A stretch of DNA of 64,000 nt from Margaritifera margaritifera (Eukaryota; Mollusca; Bivalvia; Unionida; Margaritiferidae), in contig JAQPZY010001684.1 in NCBI GenBank assembly GCA_029931535.1, forward strand, positions 868,001 through 932,000, written 5' to 3'. The notes beneath the pieces are model-generated. The model had not been told where the DNA came from, ran no database searches, and was given only the letters and a program-made list of their open reading frames with translations. Positions 34,580 to 45,187 of this stretch are shown piece after piece. Position numbers and translations under genes: made by a program. Within the stretch, counting starts at the first letter, position 1; every line of letters starts with the position of its first letter.

Positions 34580-34942
34580 AGAAGGCATCTCAACATCACT
34601 CATGAGATTAATCAATGATTCTACTGCATTAATGGATACAGTATATCCTGGCACTGTTTCTGCATCTGCGTGGGAGGGTGGGATGGAGAGGGCATCTTGA
34701 CATCTCCCACACGACTAATCAACGAATCAGACGTGAAGTGTATGTTTAAAGTCTCGCTCTGATGTATTGGAGTGTGCTCATTTTTTTCTGCGTCCCTTGA
34801 GCTGCTTTTTCGAAATTTTTTCAACTAAATATTTCCGACTAAAGTGCACACAAGCAATTGTATGTGTAGACACATCTCGTATCCATCCTCCATGACCTTA
34901 AATTGTTTACACTTCTTGCACTTGGTTGTCTGTAATGAAGAA

Positions 34943-35145
34943 GAGAAAGCAAATCTTGAAGTAAATTATGTTTCTCCAATAATACTTAACTGATTACATT
35001 GACCTTAGGGATATAAGCCTGCTACCTCCCGAATCCAACCCTACTACAAGACGAAAGTTCATCTTTTGTGTCTATATCATACAGACAAAGGGCAATAATT
35101 CTTACCCATTACCTCCCCTTGCCACCACCAGGTGTCGCTAGTTTT
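34943..35145. repeat. Inner DIRS left inverted terminal repeat
   Basis: Imperfect inverted partner of 40590-40768. The inner edge, CCTTGCCACCACCAGGTGTC + GCTAGTTTT, matches AAAACTAGCAACACCTGGTG + GTGGCAAGG on the other side. Confidence 0.85.
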
Positions 35146-35211
35146 CAAGCTGAGTGATATACCAATGAAGATGCTCACAATGTGGAGTGGCTGGGAGGGT
35201 TTTTAAGTAAT

Positions 35212-35312
35212 GTGATTGGTAATTATTCTCAGAGAAACATAATTTACTTAAAAATTTGCTTTCTCCTTCAAATATGTTCTCCGATCACATTAACGTTAGG
35301 AGAATAAGTAAT
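35212..35312. other. Inner DIRS internal complementary region
   Basis: TTATTCTCAGAGAAACATAA + TTTAC is complementary to the left ITR edge. After a short spacer, CTTTCTCCTTCAAATATGTT + CTCCGATCACATTAACGTTA + GG is complementary to the right ITR edge. The fused edges are what is expected of a DIRS internal complementary region. Confidence 0.8.
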
Positions 35313-35459
35313 AGGAGGAGGGAATGCTGAGCACCCTACCTATACTTCAGGTATCCTCTCAGGCTGGATTCCCTATGCGAACAATAACAGACTCTCCTAA
35401 TTTAAAAGCAACATGACCTAGGGTCAAGTGATCTGTGACCCTTATTTCTGGTTAAGAAG

Positions 35460-36700
35460 ATGATTATTGAATTCTTCTTACCGACAAAATTTCACTGGCA
35501 AATCTAAGAGGATGTGTTGGCTTTAACTGGGTGGTGGTCATTTGGGCTGCCGCCACAGGACCCACCAGATTCTGAGTTTGTCTCTGCGAAGCGAAACCTC
35601 TGAGATAAAAACTCTAGAAGGTTGACTCAACATGCCAGCCAACAGCTTCTAGTATGGCTCAGATCGAAACATTACATTCGAAAGCAAGGCTTGCAGAGAT
35701 CGCTCTAATTTCATGAACTGAAATGCTCATAAGGTGACACTGATCTTTTGAGACTTCAGAGTATGCAGAGCGTTTAACCTACTTCAGCAACGTAGATAGG
35801 GTTTGAGGGTTGATATCCCACTTACCGGCTTTCATTGGAGGAAAGAGATGTTTGCGTGTGGCATGACTTGCCTATGTGCGCTTCAAGTTGTGCTTGAGGG
35901 TGCGGACAGGGTGATGCATGGCCACTGCTCTAGACGGTTCTAAAAAAGAGAGGGAGCGTATGACGACTCTCAGATTGCCCACTGGTGGCAACCTATTTTT
36001 GGCCACAAAGCCTGGTTGCGTCATGAGGACCAATGAACATTTCAATCTGAACTGAAGATAGTTCGGGTCAGCTGAAAGGGCATGTAACTCACTCACCCAT
36101 CATGCCGAAGCTAAGGCTATCAGGAAACAGGTTTTGTATGATAGCTTCATTGAGGTTTGGCTTAAGGTTCGAATTTATGAGCCAGAAGAGATTCCATTTT
36201 GGAAACTGGGTGAGGGATTTTGGTTGATCCAAATCAAAATTGGCTAGTAGGTCTGATAGATCTTTATCATGACCAATATCTCATCTGCCATGATGCCTGA
36301 ATGTGTCCGATATCACGAAGCGGTAGCCTTTGATGGTAAATGGGGCCAGCTTTTCCTCCTCGTTGAGCCAGAGAAAAAAGTCGGCCGGTTGAGGGATCGA
36401 GGCACTCAAAGGGACAATGTTATTGACTCAGCACCAGTCCCTGACAATATGCCACTTTCCCTCATAAGCCTTCAGAGTGGAGGGTCTTCTTGTTCTCCAG
36501 ATTCTCTTCACAATCGGAGGTCTAAGTTCTTTCTCTCGCAAGGCAGTTCTGACAAGAGCCAGGCATGAAGGTGAAGGCAGTCTGGGCCGGGGTGGAATAC
36601 CTGCGACTGCAGTTGCTTGAGAAGATTCAGTTTGTCCAGAATCTTCCTGGGCAGATCTATTGCTAGATTCAGTAGATCAGTGACCCCGGACTTGTCCCAT
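35460..36700 (-). pseudogene. DIRS tyrosine recombinase, inner copy (broken)
   Basis: Blocks in order on the minus strand: box A region LIALASA-stop-WVSELHALSAD (the expected R-R-V reads stop-W-V, two C-to-T-type changes), then YLQF..TQPGFVAKNRLPPV and HHPVRTLKHNLKRT, then MKAGKWDINPQTLSTLLK, then VHEIRAISASLAFECNV with intact H-x-x-R, then STF-stop-SFYLRGF with the nucleophile-region tyrosine present. The catalytic arginine of box A is destroyed; three other signature residues remain. Confidence 0.75.
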
Positions 36701-36713
36701 CTGAGAGGGGCTA

Positions 36714-37403
36714 TCAGAACCATCTTGCAGTCTGACCCCTCAACTTCTGTATTATTGTCGGTACCAAGACCGTGGGTGGGTAGGCATGGCCCAGAACCCC
36801 TCTCAACTGATCAATAGTGCATCCACGGCTCAAGTTTCTGGGCCTGGAACTGGAGAGATGAAGGTGGGCAACTTGTGATTCCACATTGTCGCAAAAAGAT
36901 TGATCATCAGATGCCCCCAACGTGCGCAAAGCCAATGAAAGACTGATTGATGTAAGGACCATGCCGTATGAATGACTTGACCCTTTCTAAATAGAGGGTC
37001 AGCCAGTCCACTGAGTCTGCCAGAAGTGTGCCTGATTTGTACGTTATTATGGAGTTGGTCGCACCAAAGTAGAAACTGCCAAAGCAGAATGTACAGGTCG
37101 GGTGATTTGGTGCCCTCCGTTTGAGGAGGTAGGTCACCACTACCGAGTTGTTTCGACATAATCAGGACTGTCTTCACTGCGAGTCAGTCCTTCCAGAACT
37201 GAAAGGCATTGATGACAGTCTTCATTCCGGGAAGATTGATGTGGAGAGGCAGTTTCCCTGGCTCCCACATGCCACTGACCGTATCGAAGTCCAGCAACAG
37301 GCGGGCTCCCCAACCATACGTACTGGCATCGATACATACTGTCTCTGATTGGGGATTCTCCAGAGGAATTCCTGTAGTGAGCCAACCAGGGTTGTGCCAC
37401 TGA
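36714..37403 (-). pseudogene. DIRS RNase H and downstream linker, inner copy
   Basis: Starting in ETVCIDASTYGWGARLLLDF (RNase H first aspartate), then HINLPGMKTVINAFQFWKD, an IMSKQLGS block, LADPLFRKGQ (cf. LADxLSR), and NLFATMWNHKLPTFISPVPG followed by GVLGHAYPPTVLVPTIIQKL. These are the DIRS RNase H and connector in order, spread over three frames. Confidence 0.72.
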
Positions 37404-38260
37404 CACAGGAATGATCGTACCTTGTTCGTGATCCTGACCTTTTGATTGAGGGAACTGGAAATGGGCGCCATTGAGCCACCAAGGTCATCTGTAAGGGGCG
37501 CATAAAAAGAAGGCTGTGTGGGATCAAGTCTGCTGCCGCATTGAATAATCCAAAGAGTTGCAAGAACTGTCTCTCTCATTGAAATCCAAGTCCTACTGTA
37601 AATGGAATCGATGCATTCGATGATCAGTATTATGCGAACTTGAGGAAGTCGTACCAGATTGAGATTGGTGGTAAACTCCATACCCAGGTGGACAAAACAC
37701 TGGGATGGATGAAGGTCAGACTTTTCCCAGTTCACAAGAAAACTGAGATGAGATGATTCAAAAGGGATAGGAGATCGTTCCTGCTCTTGAGAAGAATAGA
37801 ACTTACCATATGTTTCTGGAGGATGTCGACCAAGTACGCCGCCATCACTGTAGATGAAGTAGACCAGAATAGGGTGAGGACACAATCCATGATTTTGTTA
37901 AAGACCCAGGGGTTGATGTTTAGATCTAATGGAAGAACTTGAAACTGGTAAACCTTGTCACGGTAAGCAAAACGAAGAAATTTCTGCAACGCCAGGTGGT
38001 AAGGGGCATAAAAATATGCATCGGTCAGATCGTGACTGATGGCATACTCGTCCCTTCTGATGGAGAGTCATATTGATCTCACCGTCTCCATCTGGAACTT
38101 CGGTGGAAGAGTGTATTGAGGCGACTCAGGTTGATGATTGGCCTCAATGTGACATTGGCCTTTTGTATAAGGAAAAGCCTTAAATAAAACCCTGGAGATT
38201 GTTTTTCATACAGTCTCAACTGCCCTTTTGTCGAGGAGCAACTGTATCTCATGTTGTAGA
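37400..38260 (-). pseudogene. DIRS reverse transcriptase, inner copy
   Basis: Blocks: FLRFAYRDKVYQFQVLPLDL, NPWVFNKIMDCVL, MAAYLVDILQKHM (the catalytic Y-x-D-D box reads Y-L-V-D), LVNWEKSDLHPSQCFVHLGM, and TTNLNLVRLPQVRIIL. Spans 37184-37885 and 37732-37989 in two frames. The first catalytic aspartate is replaced, so polymerase activity is excluded even apart from the frame breaks. Confidence 0.75.
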
Positions 38261-38479
38261 ATATCGTCTTTCTCCCAATCTGATGGTATGTCCGTTATAA
38301 GGGGAGAGGAAGAAAGAGGAAGGGTTGGATAAATGAACACCAAAACCTCTCGGAAATTATATGGATCACCCATTTGTTTTGAGGAAATAGGTTGATCTAA
38401 CAGGGTTGGAAGTGCAGGAGTCTGGCACCCACCGGTAGGCTTTCTGCGGGCGGTGGGGTTGGTAGGTCAGCGTTTAGAG

Positions 38480-39487
38480 TTAGGAGCCTTGGAGGAGGAG
38501 AAACTTGGTTTCTTGCCCCTCCCCCGCAAGGTTGCCTCCTAAACTGGTTGGACATAAAAGATCCCTTTTCCTTTGCTCACCTATCATCAATATGCTGTGG
38601 CAGGGGTGGATTGGTCTTAAAAGACTGTGCTGGGTGGATGGTGAGTTGGAGGGGCAGGTCTTGAGCTGCCTGCCTCCGAACTTCTCAAATTTTGCCTCCA
38701 AAGAGTAATGGCAAGCCAAACGGCGTCATCTGTAATTTCCGGGTGTGATGTGACTGGAGCGACGTGGAACGCAAACATGCGTCACGTCATATTCGGTCGA
38801 GATTAGCAGAGGCAGTCAGCGCATTTGCCATGGAATGGTGAGCTGACCTGTTAATGACCTGAGCAATTTGGGCCGCTGCCTCCCAGGCATACTCATTACC
38901 CGATTTTTCTGCAAGTCAGAAAATCGCCAATGAGACCAAGTCTAATATCGAAGATGTGTCGGCAACATTTCAAACCAGCTTTGATGTGGCATTAAACACA
39001 TTCTTGTCCACTTTACAAAAAAGTGGGGCAGCCAGGGTGGCAGCCGCTAAATTCTTATCTAAAGCCGGGCATTCAGTATCGAAGGCGTCAGGAGTATTTT
39101 TGTACCAGCACGACGAGAATGTCGCTGGTACTTGCTTTTTGGAAAAGAAAGTCTTAGCCTTTCCTGGATCACAGACTCCATAAATCTCCTTGATCTTTGC
39201 TGACTGGGGAAGGAGCCGGAAGGATGGAGTCTCTTCCTCATCGTTGATATCTTCCGAAGCCTTGACCTTATAGTCATGCGTGGCGGTAGGGGGTGGAGGG
39301 CATTCTGAAACTGATATCTCTTTGACGGCAGCCTTAAAGCTGAACTCAGTCTGCTCCAATGTTGGATCTGAGTAAAGCTGTTGTTCAGGAGTATCTTCAC
39401 ACTCACTGTGTGTAGTGTCCTGTTCTGGTTCTGCCTCCATATCCTGATAAACCATCCCAGGTGGCATAGATGACACAACGCCGTCAT
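38480..39487 (-). pseudogene. DIRS gag-like ORF1, inner copy
   Basis: An open 168-codon frame (38970-39476): acidic N-terminus MSSMPPGMVYQDMEAEPEQD, a middle with PSFRLLPQSAKIKEI and KAKTFFSKKQVPATFSSCWY, then LDKNLAAATLAAPLFCKVDK. It continues in another frame (38480-38719) with LEAKFEKFGGRQLK and a basic end. No known domain, as usual for DIRS ORF1. One frameshift between the parts. Confidence 0.62.
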
Positions 39488-39669
39488 CTCAATGTAAGTC
39501 TAGGTAATTTCCCTGTGGGTAAGCTGTGAACATACAGTAAGCTGGCTCTGACAGATGAAGGTGTCATACTGGTATAGCTGGCTGGTTTGCCGGGAGTATC
39601 ATTGGCAGAGTTCCCACCATGCGGAAGGCAGTCTGGTTGGTGCCAGTACCAGCCATGCTATGGGTATGG

Positions 39670-39890
39670 CTTAATGGACGGATCTATCACTAAAATCCCC
39701 ATCATAATATGTTTGTGTAGCCGTACACCTGGTGAGATAGACGGATCTATCACTAAAATCCCCATAAATGTAATTGTATGTAGCATGGAAGGACGGACAG
39801 ATCTATCATTAAGATCTCTGTAATTGTAGGAAGATGAAGCTGCAGGCCTGGCGAGATGGAGGAATCTTTCAGTAAGATCCCCGGATTGAG
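39670..39890. repeat. Four-unit minisatellite in the inner DIRS 5' region
   Basis: GACGGATCTATCACTAAAAT + CCCCAT and variants recur about every 60-66 bp (about 39676, 39742, 39798, 39860), between gag and the right ITR. Confidence 0.65.
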
Positions 39891-40589
39891 ATGGCTGGAC
39901 TGGACGATCATGGACAGCAATACAGTAGTATAGGATGTATTCATTGGATCCGTTAAAACCTCATGTGTCCTGACTTACAGACCAGAAGGTCATGCTTGGA
40001 TATGCGGGGGCGGACTTATGCCTCCTGGGCTGCCTAAAAATAAGGGTACACTCCTCCATTGTATCATAATTACCTGTCCATACACTCTCAGACCATATGG
40101 CACACACACTGGATGGTACTGATGAAGTACATTTTAACACGCAAGGCATCGACTCATGCGTGTCTTCCCTGGCCTTGAACTTGTTGTATTTATACACTTC
40201 ATCGACATGTTTCACTGAAACGACAAAATAAAACGAAACACAACAAAAAATGTGTGAATTTACAATGCAGCGTATTAATAAATAAAAAAAAACAACACCT
40301 ATTACTAACTGGGTGAGTGAACAATAGGCAGTGTGCGCAAAACCATGAATCATAACATGCATCAATGATAGCGTGTTGTACCAAATGGTCTAAATAGACA
40401 AAGTCTGAGAAAATGACAAATTCACAAAAATATTGGAAACATTGCAAAATTAATGTATACCACCTGTAGAGGAATGATTAATACACACTATAGATTAAAA
40501 TTTCTGGATGGATGGGTAAAATTCAATATTGGCATGGATTCACAGGTTTTTTGTACATTGTTGACTGTACGACAGTGAAGCTTAAAAAA

Positions 40590-40768
40590 ACTAGCAACAC
40601 CTGGTGGTGGCAAGGGGATGTAATAGGCAAGAGTTTATTGCCCTTTGTCTACATGATATAGACCCAAAAGATGAATTTTCGCCTTTTAGTAGGGCTGGAT
40701 TCAGGAGGTAGTAGGCTTATATCCCTAACGTTAATGTGATTGGGGAACATATTTTAAGGAGAAACAAA
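40590..40768. repeat. Inner DIRS right inverted terminal repeat
   Basis: AACTAGCAACACCTGGTGGT at the inner side and TTAATGTGATTGGGGAACAT + ATTTTAAGGAGAAAC at the outer side; complementary to 34943-35145, and its outer edge to 35255-35305. Confidence 0.85.
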
Positions 40769-41084
40769 AAAGTGCATACAACAAATATATATCATCTGAA
40801 ATAAATATAAACCGTGTTATTGAAACGACTTAGAAGTGTAATAGTTGATAAGTACAGTGCCCAAAAATGTCTCCAGTGAAATCGAATGTTACCGATCGAA
40901 ATCACGTGTAACAATAACGAACAGTACAATTATTGCAAAACTATGAATAAATTCACTGGAATTCACAAAAATGTTGTATGCACCATATAAAACAACATTT
41001 TCACTTACTATACCACAGATATAAAAAAGTGGATGGTTGAATTTTAATACAGTATTCCTGGAGGTCCATTTTTACAGCATTAAG
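40769..41084. other. Outer DIRS 5' region, remainder
   Basis: Between the end of the inner DIRS and the right ITR of the outer copy. ATTCACAAAAAT.TTG and AATTTTAATACAG-like stretches parallel the same region of the inner copy (40420-40590), supporting the nesting. Confidence 0.65.
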
Positions 41085-41296
41085 CGCAAGTGAAAACTGG
41101 TTACATCTGGATATAATGGTGGCCCTCTAGCATGTAGAAAGGGGAGTTAACCAGTAAGAGTTGCTTCCCTTTGTCTAGATAATATATAGACAGTGACATT
41201 TTTCATCTTTCTGGGAGGGCATGATTCAGAGGTGGCAGAGAAAGTTATCTTAATGTAATGTGATCAGGAAATGTATCTGATGGAGAAACCATTTAC
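41085..41296. repeat. Outer DIRS right inverted terminal repeat
   Basis: AACTGGTTACATCTGGATAT through AATGTAATGTGATCAGGAAA + TGTATCTGATGGAGAAACCA; complementary to 29446-29655. Confidence 0.82.
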
Positions 41297-41299
41297 CTT

Positions 41300-41772
41300 T
41301 TTTTTTTTCACTTGGAGTGACCTTGACCTTTGACTCTTTGAACCTGAAATCAATAGGGTTCTTCCTTACCACAAGAGCAAGCCATCCACAAAATTTTGTA
41401 ACTGTAGATGGTTGAGAGCTCGATTTTTTCTTCTTTCATTCAGTGACCTTGACCTTGGACCTTTTGACCCTGAAATCAATAGGGTTCTTCCTTATTCCAT
41501 GTGGTAGCTATACACAACGTTTGGTAACTGTAGATGGTGGAGAACTCAAGTTATTGTGCAGAAACCGTTGTCCTTCTTTCAGTCACAATGACCTAAACCT
41601 TTGAGCCTGAAATTGATATGGTTCTTCCTTACTCCAAGTGCAAGCAATCCACAAAGCTTGGTAAATGTAGATGGTGAACAACTAAAGTTATAGTGCGCAA
41701 ACCAAATTGTTAACAGATGGATGGACAACATCATTGCATAATACGCTCTGCCTTATGGCAGGCGTACAATAA
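41300..41772. repeat. Right half of the GACCTTGACC-type element
   Basis: Three units of about 130 bp (from about 41319, 41447 and 41587): GACCTTGACCTTTGACTCTT, CTGAAATCAATAGGGTTCTT + CCTTA, then CATCCACAAA..TTGGTAACTGTAGATGGTGGA. The tail GATGGATGGACAACATCATT ends in a hairpin, ACGCTCTGCC-TTAT-GGCAGGCGT. Confidence 0.75.
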
Positions 41773-41774
41773 AA

Positions 41775-44700
41775 AGTAATTAAACTAAAATTCCCCTAAA
41801 ATTGTTGTCACTGGACCATCAAAAGATGGGATATATCCACAAAAATAACACCATTGATATCTGTTTAGGTTTTAATTTGTTAAAGCTTGTTAGATGTTCC
41901 TTTCCAAACAATAAGCTCCCTTCCCCTTTTCCCAGCATATCAAAAGCCTCAATGGATCTGCCTCTGTACACAGCATGCAAGTGGGGTTCAAGCTAGTGCA
42001 ATAACAAACTTGCTTTGCACCTCTGCAGCCCTGGCCCCATTATTCTCAAAACATTTTGAGTATGAAACTTAAGCTCAAAACCCAAAATAAAATATGATCC
42101 TTGGAGTACATTTAGTTCTATTAAATTTAGCAGTACATAGAAAGGAACTCAAATGAAGAAAATCCTGATAGTTATCTCAATCTAACTTTATTATAAATTA
42201 ACATATACACTGTCAAATTTTTTAAACTCTGAGATTGAGTTTCATGCTTGAAATGTTTGCAGATTATGGGGCTTGGTTTTAATCTTTGAAGCTAGCATGT
42301 GTCAGGATTAGTGGTCGTCTTTTAATCAAATTTCTGATTTCTTCCACAAGTGTTGCACCACTGAACCCAAATCTGGCCGCCACAAAATTTCAATAGGAAA
42401 AAGAAAATACATGAAATAACTTGTATTGTTCTATAATAAAAGTTTTATCAAGGTAACCCATAAAACACTTACATGTTCTAATATCTGGATCTTGCTCTAA
42501 TTTAAATTTAGTCTTCACCTATTATGTACTAATGTTTATGTAATAATTCCCCTTTTCTCTCTATTTTTTCTTTCTTTTCAAACTAACAATTCATTGATAA
42601 ATGTTAACTTATATATTTCTGCAAGTTTATGAATGTTTAATATGATTAAAATCATGCAGCAGAAAAAGAAAAGAAAAAAAAACAAAAAAAAAACCTAATT
42701 ATCCAATAATAAAACTTCTGGGTAGGGGTAGCACATCAATAAAAAAAAAAATTCAGCGTGACTTTATTGGTGTAAAAATTAAATGCCTTCTCCAGTCCAA
42801 CAGCACACATCCTGTTCTGCTTATATCCAATGATTTACTTTCTATTTATCCACTTTTCCCAATTCATGTGTTTTTGTGAGCTTACAACTTAATTATATGA
42901 GCGCTCTCTGTGAATTAACTGTATTCAAACATTACCATGTTTAACAAAACCATGGAGCCTGGCATTCTGTAAACATATCTGAACCCAGTACTGTAAACAG
43001 CAGACAATCCATGTTTCAACAGACTAATCAAACATATCTATTTTATCCATTGGCATCTTGACAGCCATTTGTAATTTGTATCTCTATAATAACTACAGAC
43101 AAATGGTATCCGGAATATAGACAAGAAAACACAAATTTGTGTAACAAACTATTCTCTAACTGCACCAGAGTTACCTAACTTTTCATCCCATCGTCTTGAA
43201 AAATGTTGTTTTCTTTATGAGTTTAGATACTAAGTACACAGTAAGAGACAACTTGACTACATGAGTGCTCTATTGGTAGTGACTTTATTCACAAACTAAC
43301 AAGCTATTAAGTGATAACGTGGAACCTGACATACTATAAACATTTCCAAAGGTATCAACATAAACACCCAATAGTTTTAATACAATTCATCAATGAAGCA
43401 TTTAATTTCGTGCCAAGTTCAGATAATCCAGATCATGACTAAATTGCATACAGTGAAATTTTAATGTGCAACGATGCCTGCACAAAAGGTCACCTCGACA
43501 GAAGACACACCTGTCAAATAAGGAGACTCTCAGGGATTTCTCATCAAAATCATTACAAATAAATAGGAACTACTTTGAATTTATTGGTATCAAATTTGTG
43601 TGGTTTGCTTAAAAAAGACCTTTTCATGAATCTTAATTTTGTGCATTCCTCTTTTTACAAAATGACAACAATAAGCATCAATTTTGACTTTGATATCAAA
43701 GTTAAGACTGGCATTCAAGCAGAGCTAAGGATAAGAGTTCCCAAGCACTTGTCTCTGAGACGAGTGAGATGCATGAGTTACTTGTCCCTGTCCTCATTAT
43801 AATCAACAGAGTACAGTTCTCCACAACACTACTTAGGCTTTTACTAAAGAACCATATGCAAGCTTGATACTAAAATGTATTAAAACCACGAAAATAATGT
43901 TATAATACATGGTTCCTTAGATAAACATATAATAAGAGACAAGGTTTGTAACTCAAGAAATTGCCATTGCACACATAGCCCTTGATTTCTTAGCAGTATT
44001 CGCATTTACATTTAAATCTTTCAGTAATATAGATGTCATAATTTTCCTTTTAAATAAACTATTACACATTTCTATGAGTTAGATATGGGAGAAGTTAAGA
44101 GACAGAGAATGTCAACACTTTATGATTTTCGTCTAGTCAGACATTGTTACACTTGCCCCAGATCACAAGCACATATTTATATAACATAAGTATGTCATTA
44201 TTTTTCACAGCAAAAATGTCAGTAACTTGCATTTGAAAGAAGAATTCCAACTGTCTCGATTTCCACCAACTTTCGTACTAAATAATCCATTTAGTTCAAA
44301 CCTCCATTCTAGAGAGCTTACACACGGGTGCGTAAAAAGGAAGATTGCTGATTGGCCAAAAGAACTGGAACATTTCTAGGCCATTACCCCAACTAGATTT
44401 CAACCAATCAGCTGTTGTCTTGACATTAGTTGCTTTATAAATAGATAGATTACAACAGAATGCATTGTGTGAAGTTGGTAGGAATTGACTGAAACACGCA
44501 TACTACTCATTTTGAATGCAAGTTGGCAACATTTTTTACTTGTGAAAAGTGATTACATACTTATAGAAATATCTCCTGACATCTTCCCTTTGGCATGCCA
44601 GCATGTCAATAAAGCTTCAGTCTTAAAATATCAGTTACCTGGTACAACCGTTACAATGCCAGACCAGATGAAAAATCAAATAAATTTTGACATTCTCTGT

Positions 44701-45185
44701 CTCTCAACTTTTCAGAGGTCTGACCCGTAAAGATGTGATAGCTTGGTGAAAGGGAAACGTTTTCCATATCAAAATGATGCCTAAATCACCTAAAAGGTCA
44801 CTGTAAATGCGAACACCATTAAGAAATCGTGGGCTAGGTGTGAAACTGCAACAGAGTATGTTCGTAATATTTACCCATTTCAGTATCAAGCTTACATCAA
44901 GTACCTGTTTTTAAAAAAATGAAGTTGTTTCCTTTACAACATGTTCTAGACTGACAAAAAGACGGCAAATTATGCAGACGTTATTTGTAATTGATGCACA
45001 CCAAATGTTAAATGATGTTAAACTTTAGCATTTGTTAAGGGTAGAAAATGCACTCAGATTTATTCTCAAGGTGCAAATCTGCATCTACTTGACTCAGGGA
45101 CAAGTATGTAGTAAAGTTTTACTTGGCCCAGCAAATTTGTACCTGGTTAGAACGAGAGGATGAGTGGTTTTCTTGAGTCCTGCAT
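41775..45185. other. Intron DNA with a loose 360-bp duplication
   Basis: No exon or transposon was recognised. Around 42860-43030 and 43215-43370, GAG.GCTCT and TGG(A/T)..CCTG(G/A)CAT.CT.TAAACAT recur, suggesting an old duplication. A promoter-like cluster at 44340-44450 is discussed in the findings. Short open frames here have no domain-like features. Confidence 0.45.
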
Positions 45186-45187
45186 CC

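Larger units (their letters stand above)
33880..34942. other. Outer DIRS 5' region with tandem repeats
   Basis: Non-coding stretch between gag and the point of the inner insertion. It holds a GGTTGGT/CTGGTTGG-rich block (33880-34160), four 45-50-bp units around TCATGCCTCATGGGCGGTG (34222-34372), and a G-rich run at 34548-34579. It resumes at 40769 after the inner DIRS. Confidence 0.6.
34943..40768 (-). mobile_element. Inner DIRS retrotransposon, nested in the outer
   Basis: About 5.8 kb. The left ITR (about 34943-35145) pairs with the right ITR (40590-40768): GGGATATAAGCCT.CTACCTCC..AATCCA.CCCTACTA, AAAGGGCAATAA.TCTT.CC.ATTACATCCCCTTGCCACCA and CCAGGTGT.GCTAGTTTT. The internal complementary region lies at 35212-35312. 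Minus-strand order from the right: ITR, spacer with repeats, gag-like (39487-38480), RT (38260-37400), RNase H (37400-36700), tyrosine recombinase (36700-35460), internal region, ITR. Same orientation as the outer copy. Better preserved (a 233-codon open RT/RNase H stretch), consistent with later insertion, but still broken. Confidence 0.87.
29446..41296 (-). mobile_element. Outer DIRS retrotransposon, interrupted by a second DIRS
   Basis: Inverted terminal repeats: 29446-29655 (GTAAATTATGTTTCTCTGAC onward) pairs with 41085-41296 (..GGAGAAACCATTTAC), sharing GATCA/TGATC blocks, TCTATATATTATATAGAC and the CTGGTTACAT inner end. Next to the left ITR (29712-29812) is an internal complementary region. 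Minus-strand order from the right: 5' spacer, gag-like, RT, RNase H, tyrosine recombinase, internal region, ITR, the DIRS-1 order. All frames are broken. The flanks (29110-29445 and 41300-41772) are two parts of one GACCTT-type element. Exact ends may be off by up to 20 bp. Confidence 0.85.

Noticed and set aside
38505..38708. Plus-strand open frame over the DIRS gag region
   Set aside because: Shadow of the minus-strand gag-like frame.
43470..43560. Exon-like minus-strand stretch (DFDEKSLRVSLFDRC..)
   Set aside because: No convincing acceptor/donor pair, and the ERCC6L-like exon phases on both sides already match without it.
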